Shown in pieces: positions 1-5,659 of a stretch of 5,659 nucleotides of DNA. The stretch is from Candidatus Mediterraneibacter gallistercoris (GTDB taxonomy: Bacteria > Bacillota_A > Clostridia > Lachnospirales > Lachnospiraceae). The notes under the pieces are model-generated. The model was not told the DNA's origin. It saw nothing but the letters and a program-made list of their open reading frames with translations, and did not search any database. A program made the translations under genes and the position numbers. The DNA is taken from contig DWWI01000228.1 in the NCBI GenBank assembly GCA_019119745.1, positions 1 through 5,659 on the forward strand, given 5' to 3'. Position 1 is the first letter of the stretch. Each line of letters begins with the position of its first letter.

Positions 1-1127
1 GGCGCCTGCGTCCTGAACTCCACCTGCCGCAGTCTCTTATGCACATTCTGCGCCGCCTGCCCGATCGTCTTTGTGAAGAGCTCCTGATCCATGAAATGTG
101 AGCAGGAACATGTCGCCAGATATCCGCCGTCCTTCACTAGTTTCATCCCCCGCAGATTGATCTCCCGGTAACCCTTCACCGCTTTTTTGATTGAGCTTCT
201 CGATTTCGTAAATGCCGGCGGATCAAGGATGACCACGTCATATTTCTCTCCCTGCTTCTCCAGACGAGGAAGCAGGTCAAAGACGTCTTCGCATATAAAC
301 TCCACCCGGTCTTCCAGTCCGTTCAAAGCGGCATTTTCTCTCGCTTGAGCAACACCCAGCTCAGAAGCATCCACTCCGGTCACGTGCTCCGCCCCTGCAA
401 TTCCTGCATTCAGGGCAAAGGAACCGGTATGGGTAAAGCAGTCCAGCACCCGGGCTCCTTTGCAGAGCTTTGCCACTGCCCGTCTGTTGTATTTCTGATC
501 AAGGAAGAAGCCGGTCTTCTGTCCGTCCTTTACGTCCACATAATAGCGCACGCCGTTCTCCACGATCTCCACCTTTGTATCAAAAGGCTCGCTGATAAAT
601 CCCTTACGGCGCTCCATCCCTTCCTGCTCGCGTACTTTCGCGTCACTGCGCTCATAGACGCCTCGGATGTGGACGCCGTCTTTCTCCATCAGTTCTTTTA
701 AAATATCCACGATCATCAGTTTAAAGCGGTCGATTCCCAGAGCGAGAGATTCCACCACCAGCACATCCGCGAACTTGTCCACCACGATACCCGGCAGGAA
801 ATCTGCTTCTCCGAAGATCACCCGGCAGCTGGAAATATCATCCATCACTTTTTTCCGGTACTCCCATGCATTCTGTACGCGCATGCGGATAAACTCCTCA
901 TTAATTTCCGTGTCACGGTTTCTCGTCATCATGCGCACCGTCAGTTTTGAATTTCGGTTGATAAATCCACGCCCTAGCGGATAACCGTCGAAATCATGGA
1001 CGAGCACGATATCTCCGTCCTCAAAGCTTCCCATAATACTTTCTATCTCATTGTCGTAAATCCATGGCCCGCCCTGCTTGAGTGTGCGTCCCGCGCCTTT
1101 TCTTAAAGTAACAACTGCATTAGACAT
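1..1127 (-). CDS. Class I SAM-dependent rRNA methyltransferase, COG1092 (RlmI/RlmK-like), 3' end cut by window edge
   Basis: Probably methylates a base of 23S rRNA in the cytoplasm using S-adenosylmethionine; E. coli RlmI of this family makes m5C1962, but the exact target here is inferred. I translated 375 codons without a stop. The N-terminus (residues about 1-75, RKGAGRTLKQGGPWIYDNEI onward) resembles the PUA RNA-binding domain of the family. The linker has GEADFLPGIVVDKF and the family signature GQKTGFFLDQ (202-211). The Rossmann methyltransferase fold follows: motif I DCFTHTGSFALNAG (from 229), the SAM-ribose acidic residue in GVDAS (251-255), motif IV DPPAF (302-306) followed by TKSR, and TCSCSHF (339-345), which carries the cysteines expected of m5C-type enzymes. 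Family members run near 390-400 residues, so perhaps 15-25 C-terminal residues are missing. The ATG at 1125-1127 is chosen because AGGGAGGAAG lies just upstream (1131-1140, minus strand). It is divergent from the UvrA-like gene. An RlmK-like or other COG1092 specificity is possible. Confidence 0.93.
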   Translation of the reverse strand, partial: MSNAVVTLRKGAGRTLKQGGPWIYDNEIESIMGSFEDGDIVLVHDFDGYPLGRGFINRNSKLTVRMMTRNRDTEINEEFIRMRVQNAWEYRKKVMDDISSCRVIFGEADFLPGIVVDKFADVLVVESLALGIDRFKLMIVDILKELMEKDGVHIRGVYERSDAKVREQEGMERRKGFISEPFDTKVEIVENGVRYYVDVKDGQKTGFFLDQKYNRRAVAKLCKGARVLDCFTHTGSFALNAGIAGAEHVTGVDASELGVAQARENAALNGLEDRVEFICEDVFDLLPRLEKQGEKYDVVILDPPAFTKSRSSIKKAVKGYREINLRGMKLVKDGGYLATCSCSHFMDQELFTKTIGQAAQNVHKRLRQVEFRTQA

Positions 1128-1170
1128 AATCTTCCTCCCTGTGTCTTATGATTAATCCTTCTGAATTCCA

Positions 1171-1347
1171 ATATTATAAGAGTTCAACCCGCGCCATTCG
1201 TAAAACCGCACTTCGTGCTTATCGTGGCTGTTGCCACTGTTTTACTCATTAACAGGCGCTCACCTCATCTGAATGTCAGTCGCCAGATTCCTATGCAAGC
1301 ATAAATCCGTCTGCTGACATTCAGATGGTTGAACTTTTATAGAATAT
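1171..1347 (+). ncRNA. Structured multi-branched RNA or repeat element; candidate stand-alone HEARO/omega-RNA
   Basis: The sequence shows a nested set of complementary arms. A closing stem pairs 1175-1189 (ending AGTTCAACC) with 1327-1341 (starting GGTTGAACT), 15 pairs including G1180-U1336. The outermost bases (ATAT at 1171-1174 and 1344-1347) extend the similarity with a small gap. Branch A has GCGCC 1191-1195 with GGCGC 1255-1259, then GTAAAAC 1200-1206 with GTTTTAC 1239-1245, enclosing two hairpins: GCAC-TTC-GTGC (1208-1218) and GTGGC-TGTT-GCCAC (1224-1237). Branch B is a perfect 14-bp stem, 1266-1279 with 1314-1327, capped by weaker pairings (CAGA 1284-1287 with TCTG 1310-1313; ATGC 1293-1296 with GCAT 1299-1302). 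G-U pairs in the closing stem weakly favour a plus-strand transcript. I find no open reading frame inside it. Known family: HEARO RNAs are IscB omega-RNAs of about this size and can occur without a nearby protein gene. The resemblance is from memory and unverified. A MITE-like repeat is the main alternative. The fold is much surer than the identity. Confidence 0.5.
1173..1178 (-). promoter_or_regulatory. Possible -10 box for the rRNA methyltransferase gene
   Basis: Read on the minus strand, 1178 to 1173 is a perfect TATAAT, about 45 bases upstream of the methyltransferase ATG. No good -35 hexamer sits 16-18 bases further upstream (ACGAAT at the 17-base spacing), and there is no extended TG motif, so the assignment is weak. 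The box lies inside the left arm of the structured element at 1171-1347, so the element may contribute to transcription of this gene. Confidence 0.3.
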
Positions 1348-1502
1348 CATACCACAGATCATATACACAGACCAGCGCCGGCACACAAAGAATGTTCTGC
1401 ATTCACAGCCACTCTATGAATTTCATCGAATGGTTAACTCCATTGGAGAGCAGCCGCTTTTTCTATAATCATATTTAAGATATGAGGAGCATTACCGGGA
1501 AA
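1348..1502. other. Non-coding spacer upstream of the UvrA-like gene
   Basis: No convincing gene is seen here. It holds a second TATAAT (1464-1469) with a poor TTGGAG -35 candidate at 1443-1448 (15-base spacing), a short palindrome ATGAA-T-TTCAT (1416-1426), and CATAT/ATATG arms (1470-1474 and 1480-1484) separated by five bases. These could be a secondary promoter and operator-like sites for the downstream gene, but each is short enough to arise by chance. Confidence 0.3.
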
Positions 1503-1531
1503 TTGATGTTTTTAACGAAAGAGAGTATAAT
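1503..1531 (+). promoter_or_regulatory. Sigma-A-type promoter of the UvrA-like gene
   Basis: The -35 box TTGATG (1503-1508; four of six consensus bases) is separated by 17 bases from a perfect -10 box TATAAT (1526-1531). Transcription would start near 1538, giving a leader of about 26 bases before the GTG start at 1564, with the ribosome binding site at 1547-1554 inside it. Spacing and hexamers are close to the housekeeping sigma consensus, which suggests unregulated or simply regulated expression. Confidence 0.7.
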
Positions 1532-1546
1532 TACCATACTTTATGC

Positions 1547-1554
1547 AGAAAGGA
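1547..1554 (+). promoter_or_regulatory. Ribosome binding site that selects the GTG start of the UvrA-like gene
   Basis: AGAAAGGA lies nine bases before the GTG at 1564. An in-frame ATG at 1543 would put this site inside the coding region, and would leave only about five bases of leader after the predicted transcription start with no ribosome binding site of its own. The site therefore supports initiation at GTG 1564. Confidence 0.65.
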
Positions 1555-1563
1555 CGATCGCTT

Positions 1564-4050
1564 GTGAAAGATAAAATATTGATCCGCGGAGCACGGGTCC
1601 ACAATCTGAAAAATATTGACGTTGATGTGCCTCTTGGAAAGATCGTGGGCATCGCCGGCGTATCCGGCTCGGGCAAGTCTTCCCTCGCCCTCGGCGTCCT
1701 CTACGCAGAAGGATCAAGACGCTATCTGGACGCCCTGTCCACCTACACGAGACGGCGCATGACGCAGGCTGCAAAAGCAGACGTGGATGAGGTGCTCTAT
1801 GTTCCTGCTGCCCTTGCGCTCCACCAGCGCCCCGGAGTTCTCGGCATCCGCAGTACGTTCGGTACGGGGACAGAGCTTTTGAACAGCCTGCGTCTGATGT
1901 ATTCGAGACTGGCGAATCACAGATGTCCCAACGGGCATTATCTTGCTCCTTCTCTTGCTGTTGCCGCCGGACAGGAGCTTGTTTGTCCGGAATGCGGCGC
2001 CCGTTTCTACGCTCCCGCCGCAGAGGAACTGGCATTTAACAGTCAGGGAGCATGCCGCACCTGTGACGGAACCGGTACGGTACGCACAGTAGACCGATCC
2101 ACCCTTGTTCCTGATGAATCCCTCACTATCGATGAAGGTGCGGTTGCGCCATGGAATTCTCTCATGTGGTCTCTTATGACCGACGTCTGCCGGGAAATGG
2201 GAGTGCGCACGGATATTCCTTTCCGCGACCTGACAGACAGAGAAAAAGATATTGTCTACAACGGTCCCGCCGAAAAGAAACATATCCTCTACCATTCTAA
2301 AAAGACCAATCAGGCAGGGGAACTGGACTTTACCTATTACAATGCTGTCTACACAGTAGAAAACGCCCTCTCCAAAGTCAAAGATGAGAAAGGAATGAAG
2401 CGGGTTGAGAAATTTTTGAAACTGGAGACCTGCCCGGACTGCGGCGGCACTCGTCTGTCTGAAGCCGCAAGAGCACCGAAGCTGAAGGGGATCTCTCTGG
2501 CCGAAGCCTGCCGCATGACTCTGTCTGATCTAACGGAATGGGTATCGGAAGTCCCCGGCTCCCTGCCGGAGGAAATGCGTCCTATGGCAAAGAGCATCTG
2601 CGAGTCTTTTCAGACTGTTGCAAAACGGCTGCTGGATCTTGGTCTGGGATATCTGACTCTGGACCGCGCATCCTCTACACTGTCCACCGGGGAGAGGCAG
2701 AGGATGCAGCTCGCCCGCGCGGTGCGCAACCGGACTACGGGAGTCCTCTATGTTCTGGACGAGCCGTCCATCGGTCTTCATCCCTCCAATATCGTCGGAC
2801 TGACAGGTGTGATGCACGACCTGATCGCGGACGGCAATTCCATTCTTCTGGTCGACCATGACTCACAGATCCTTTCAGATGCAGACTGGATCATCGAGAT
2901 GGGCCCTGGAGCCGGCATCGACGGCGGTGAAGTGATCGCTCAGGGAACCGTACCGGAACTTGCCGGAAATTCTGCTTCCCTGATCGGGCCTTTCCTCACC
3001 GGCAAACCTCAGACTCCGGTAAGAAAACAGACTGCCGCTTCTGAGATGTTTTCTGAAGGGAAGATTTGTCTCTCCACTTCAGCCATCCATACCGTCAAGC
3101 CGCTGGAAGTGGACATTCCGAAGGGCCGGCTGACCGTAGTCACAGGCGTGTCCGGCTCCGGCAAAACGACACTCATCCTTGAGAGTCTGATCCCCGGTCT
3201 GGAGGCATGGATTGACGGGAAACCGTTGCCGGATCATGTACGTGCCGTCAACGCAGACGGGATTGCACATGTAAAACTGATCGACGCCACGCCCATCGGC
3301 ATCAATGTCCGCTCCACCGTAGCCACCTACGCCAATGTCCACGACGAGCTGCGCAAGACATTTGCCCGTACTTCGGACGCAAAGGAACTTGGCTATAGGG
3401 CCGGAGACTTTTCCTACAATACGGGGAAACTCCGCTGTCCGGTCTGTGACGGAACAGGGGTGATCAGTCTGGATGTACAGTTCCTTCCGGATGTAAAGAT
3501 TACCTGTCCAAAATGCCGTGGATCAAGATATTCAAAAAGTGCGGAGAAAATAAAATACACGAATAAGAAAGATAAAAATGGACATTCCTTCTCTCTTCCG
3601 GAACTGATGGAAATGAATGTAAGCACAGCGTTGAAAGCCTGCGCGAATCTGAAATCCGTCCGGCAGAAGCTGCAGGTACTGGAAGATCTGGGTCTCGGAT
3701 ATCTCACACTGGGGGAAGAAACGCCCAGTCTCTCCGGCGGAGAAGCGCAGCGCCTGAAGCTGGCAAGCGAGATGGGAAAAGCTCAGTCAGATTCCGTTTT
3801 CGTATTTGATGAGCCTACCATCGGACTCCATCCTCTTGACGTACGCACTCTGCTGGAAGTCTTCCAGACGCTCATCGAAAACGGAGCAACCGTCATCGTT
3901 ATTGAACACGACCTTGACGTAATCCGCAATGCAGATTATATCATTGACATGGGGCCGGGAGGCGGAGAGGCAGGCGGACGGATCGTAGCGGCAGGAACGC
4001 CGGAGGAAATCAAGAAGTCTCCTGAAAGTATAACTGGAAAGTTTTTATAG
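1564..4050 (+). CDS. UvrA-like tandem ABC ATPase lacking the UvrB-binding domain (UvrA2/DrrC type)
   Basis: Cytoplasmic DNA-binding ATPase of the excinuclease UvrA family, 828 residues from GTG 1564 (835 if the ATG at 1543 is used), against about 940 for canonical UvrA. NBD1: Walker A GVSGSGKSS (32-40), signature LSTGERQR (373-380), Walker B DEP (399-401) followed by SIGLHP. NBD2: Walker A GVSGSGKTT (528-536), signature LSGGEAQR (723-730), Walker B DEP (749-751), and switch histidine in IEHD (780-783). Zinc-type cysteines: CPEC (141-144) with CRTC (164-167), CPDC (290-293), and CPVC (625-628) with CPKC (648-651). Only about 20 residues separate RCPNGH (120-125) from CPEC, where canonical UvrA has about 130, so the UvrB-binding domain is absent; the insertion-domain region (about 175-290) is kept. 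Such paralogues (UvrA2, Streptomyces DrrC) are linked to tolerance of DNA-damaging or DNA-intercalating drugs rather than UvrB-dependent repair; that role is inferred here. It has its own promoter, and no uvrB or transporter lies in the window. Confidence 0.93.
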   Translation: MKDKILIRGARVHNLKNIDVDVPLGKIVGIAGVSGSGKSSLALGVLYAEGSRRYLDALSTYTRRRMTQAAKADVDEVLYVPAALALHQRPGVLGIRSTFGTGTELLNSLRLMYSRLANHRCPNGHYLAPSLAVAAGQELVCPECGARFYAPAAEELAFNSQGACRTCDGTGTVRTVDRSTLVPDESLTIDEGAVAPWNSLMWSLMTDVCREMGVRTDIPFRDLTDREKDIVYNGPAEKKHILYHSKKTNQAGELDFTYYNAVYTVENALSKVKDEKGMKRVEKFLKLETCPDCGGTRLSEAARAPKLKGISLAEACRMTLSDLTEWVSEVPGSLPEEMRPMAKSICESFQTVAKRLLDLGLGYLTLDRASSTLSTGERQRMQLARAVRNRTTGVLYVLDEPSIGLHPSNIVGLTGVMHDLIADGNSILLVDHDSQILSDADWIIEMGPGAGIDGGEVIAQGTVPELAGNSASLIGPFLTGKPQTPVRKQTAASEMFSEGKICLSTSAIHTVKPLEVDIPKGRLTVVTGVSGSGKTTLILESLIPGLEAWIDGKPLPDHVRAVNADGIAHVKLIDATPIGINVRSTVATYANVHDELRKTFARTSDAKELGYRAGDFSYNTGKLRCPVCDGTGVISLDVQFLPDVKITCPKCRGSRYSKSAEKIKYTNKKDKNGHSFSLPELMEMNVSTALKACANLKSVRQKLQVLEDLGLGYLTLGEETPSLSGGEAQRLKLASEMGKAQSDSVFVFDEPTIGLHPLDVRTLLEVFQTLIENGATVIVIEHDLDVIRNADYIIDMGPGGGEAGGRIVAAGTPEEIKKSPESITGKFL

Positions 4051-4159
4051 AAATTCAGTCCTGTTCGGCGCGGTGCTCGGCATAAGCGAAGCAATCCATA
4101 AGAAATAAACAGCGGCCGGCCCATCTCAACAGAGCCTGCTGCTGGAACAAATGCATACT

Positions 4160-4203
4160 AGAAACGGAGAGCCCGCATCCGGAGCTCTCCGTTTCTTTCT
4201 TCC
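4160..4203. terminator. Intrinsic terminator between convergent genes
   Basis: A perfect 13-bp stem, AGAAACGGAGAGC (4160-4172) with GCTCTCCGTTTCT (4184-4196), encloses an 11-base loop that can itself pair CC with GG. On the plus strand the stem runs into a T-rich tail (TTTCTTTCTTCC), about 110 bases after the UvrA-like stop. On the minus strand it lies 15 bases past the beta-mannosidase stop, with a weaker tail whose T-residues are mostly in the stem end. It probably serves both genes, more efficiently for plus-strand transcripts. Confidence 0.8.
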
Positions 4204-4211
4204 TGTCAATA

Positions 4212-5659
4212 TTAATGAATGTCAAACACACTTCTTACCCGAAGTCCGTCCGGTTTTCCCCGCAGGATGCGCACTTTCTTTACCCCTGCGTTCATATCGA
4301 AGTAATTATCGCTCAGGATCAGATCTTCCTCCTCATTCAGGATCTCCACGCTCTTGGCATAGGCGTCCACACGGACGGTGATCCACTCGCCGTCTGTCTC
4401 TGCCTGCAGATGTGGATCCTCATAGCGGAAATATTTCGGATATGAGAAGATGACCGTGTTGTCTGCGATCTGCGCCTCCCGCAGGACGCCGTCTTCTCCC
4501 GGAAGTATGCTCTCTCCGCCCGCTGTCACGCTGTCCCCGGCATCCGTCACACTGTCTGCGGACACACCGGTCAGGTCGTACGCCTGAAAGCTTACATACT
4601 CTGTGAACACATCGATATCCGGAAGCAGCACTTTCCCGGTCCACTGCGCCGAAAGCGCCGGAACCGTGATCTTCATCTCCTCGCTTCGGAGCACTTCCGC
4701 CTGTGCGTTTCTCACCTGCCAGCGCAGGAGGATCTGCCGGTCCTGTCTCGTCTCGTTGGAGGCATTGAACCGCACGGATTTTTCAAACCGGAAATGCTGA
4801 CGGTTCATATTCGCTTCCTGAGTCATCCAGCTCTCCTCCTCGCAGGATACGAGCACCGGGGCAAAGAAGCGTTTCGCATAATAGTGCAGCGCTTTCCATC
4901 TCCCGTGATAATCGATGGATGACCATGAGATTACAGGCCAGCAGTCATTCAGCTGCCAGTAGACAGCGCCCATGCATCTGCCGCGGTTTCTGCGGAAATG
5001 CTCCACACCGTAACGGATGCCGTCCGCCTGCAGCAGCTGGGAGGCATAGATCAGCGTGCCGAAATCCGTCGGATACCGGTATGCCTGCTGCATATAGCTC
5101 ATAATCTTGCCATTGGCGCCGTAATTGCGCTGGTGCTTCTCCATAATATAGGAGAAAATATTCCAGTCTGCCGGATCGTCTGTGAAGGATTCGATCGTCT
5201 TCTTCGACGGGAACGCCTGAAAACCGAATTCCGAAATATACCGGAAGTAATGCTTTCTGTACTCAGAGAACGGGCGGCTGCCGTGCCACACTTTCCAGTA
5301 GTGGACGTCGCCCCGGTCAGGATCATTGGGGTTGTCAAAAGATCCGCCGGAGGAGGGGCTTGCAGGCCAGTAGAATGTCTCCGGGTCATATTTTCTGAGG
5401 ACTTCAGGGATGATCCTCTCATACATGAACAAATAGTCTCTGACCTCACTCGGTTTTGTCACCCAGCACCGCTCGTCCACAAACATTTCCATCTCATTGT
5501 TTCCGCACCACAGGCCGAGGCTGGCGTGATGGCGGAGCCTTGTAATATTATCGATAAATTCCTGCCGGATATTCGCCTCGAATTCTTCCGTCAGTTCATA
5601 GACGGAGCAGGCAAACATGAAATCCTGCCAGACAACCAGGCCCAGTTCGTCGCACAGAT
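4212..5659 (-). CDS. Glycoside hydrolase family 2 beta-mannosidase, C-terminal part (5' end outside window)
   Basis: Removes terminal beta-mannose residues from manno-oligosaccharides or N-glycan cores (EC 3.2.1.25), as a retaining glycosidase. The reading frame is open to the right edge: codons before the internal ATG at 5616-5618 read LCDELGLVVWQDF, a conserved GH2 strand, so that ATG is not the start. 481 residues are visible; family members have about 820-870, so roughly 350-400 N-terminal residues (sugar-binding and Ig-like GH2 domains) are missing. In visible numbering, the acid/base glutamate is in WCGNNE (E55, bases 5493-5495) and the nucleophile in SEFGFQ (E143, bases 5229-5231). Further beta-mannosidase motifs are WPASPSSGG, GDVHYWKVWHG and YWQLNDCWPVISWSSIDYHG. 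The C-terminal part is beta-rich and matches the mannosidase Ig-like domains. Location cannot be judged without the N-terminus, though no C-terminal anchor is seen; a cytoplasmic enzyme is common in this group. Some GH2 relatives act on other sugars, but these motifs fit beta-mannosidase best. Confidence 0.92.
   Translation of the reverse strand, partial: LCDELGLVVWQDFMFACSVYELTEEFEANIRQEFIDNITRLRHHASLGLWCGNNEMEMFVDERCWVTKPSEVRDYLFMYERIIPEVLRKYDPETFYWPASPSSGGSFDNPNDPDRGDVHYWKVWHGSRPFSEYRKHYFRYISEFGFQAFPSKKTIESFTDDPADWNIFSYIMEKHQRNYGANGKIMSYMQQAYRYPTDFGTLIYASQLLQADGIRYGVEHFRRNRGRCMGAVYWQLNDCWPVISWSSIDYHGRWKALHYYAKRFFAPVLVSCEEESWMTQEANMNRQHFRFEKSVRFNASNETRQDRQILLRWQVRNAQAEVLRSEEMKITVPALSAQWTGKVLLPDIDVFTEYVSFQAYDLTGVSADSVTDAGDSVTAGGESILPGEDGVLREAQIADNTVIFSYPKYFRYEDPHLQAETDGEWITVRVDAYAKSVEILNEEEDLILSDNYFDMNAGVKKVRILRGKPDGLRVRSVFDIH

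Noticed and set aside
345..984. Plus-strand open frames opposite the methyltransferase
   Set aside because: The minus-strand frame carries all the COG1092 motifs; the plus-strand translations are low-complexity or unrecognisable.
1171..1347. CRISPR array or tRNA-like element
   Set aside because: There are no regularly spaced direct repeats and no tRNA cloverleaf features or terminal CCA; the complementarity is nested inverted repeats.
1171..1347. Riboswitch or T-box leader of the UvrA-like gene
   Set aside because: The element lies about 190 bases upstream of the mapped-looking promoter of that gene, so it would not be in its main transcript, and I recognise no T-box or known aptamer consensus.
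1482..1574. Small open frame MRSITGKLMF... ahead of the UvrA-like gene
   Set aside because: It has no ribosome binding site before its ATG, would start upstream of the best promoter, and overlaps the true start region; no leader-peptide features such as a run of one amino acid.
1541..2295. Long minus-strand open frames opposite the UvrA-like gene
   Set aside because: They are antisense to strong UvrA-family coding sequence, lack recognisable domains and good ribosome binding sites, and are explained by codon bias of the real gene.
5099..5618. Internal ATG at 5616-5618 as the start of a short glycosidase
   Set aside because: The frame is open upstream to the edge and encodes the conserved GH2 segment ending WQDF, so the gene continues beyond the window.

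Overview
The window looks like a chromosomal segment from a low-to-moderate-GC Firmicute, most plausibly a gut Lachnospiraceae-type Clostridium relative. This rests on strong AGGAGG-like ribosome binding sites, near-consensus sigma-A promoters, a UvrA paralogue without the UvrB-binding domain, and a GH2 beta-mannosidase typical of plant-glycan users. The taxonomic call is an inference from sequence style; no marker gene fixes it.

Layout. (1) Positions 1-1127, minus strand: nearly all of a COG1092 (RlmI/RlmK-like) SAM-dependent rRNA methyltransferase, with only its C-terminal end outside the window. (2) Positions 1128-1563: a divergent intergenic region. Its left half holds a compact, strongly self-complementary element (about 1171-1347) that can fold as a closed multi-branched RNA. 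Its right half holds the promoter and ribosome binding site of the next gene. (3) Positions 1564-4050, plus strand: a complete 828-residue UvrA-like tandem ABC ATPase with both nucleotide-binding domains and the zinc-binding cysteines, but without the UvrB-binding domain of canonical UvrA. (4) Positions 4051-4211: a short convergent intergenic region with a 13-bp perfect stem that probably terminates transcription from both sides. (5) Positions 4212-5659, minus strand: the C-terminal 481 residues of a GH2 beta-mannosidase with both catalytic glutamates; its N-terminus lies beyond the right edge.

The three protein genes alternate in orientation, so none shares an operon here, and they seem functionally unrelated (ribosome modification, DNA-damage or drug-protection ATPase, glycan breakdown). 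The most interesting object is the roughly 175-nt structured element between the methyltransferase and the UvrA-like gene. Its size, closed three-way layout and lack of an adjacent protein gene suggest a stand-alone HEARO/omega-RNA-like element (the guide RNA family of IscB), or else a MITE-like structured repeat. I could not test this by search.
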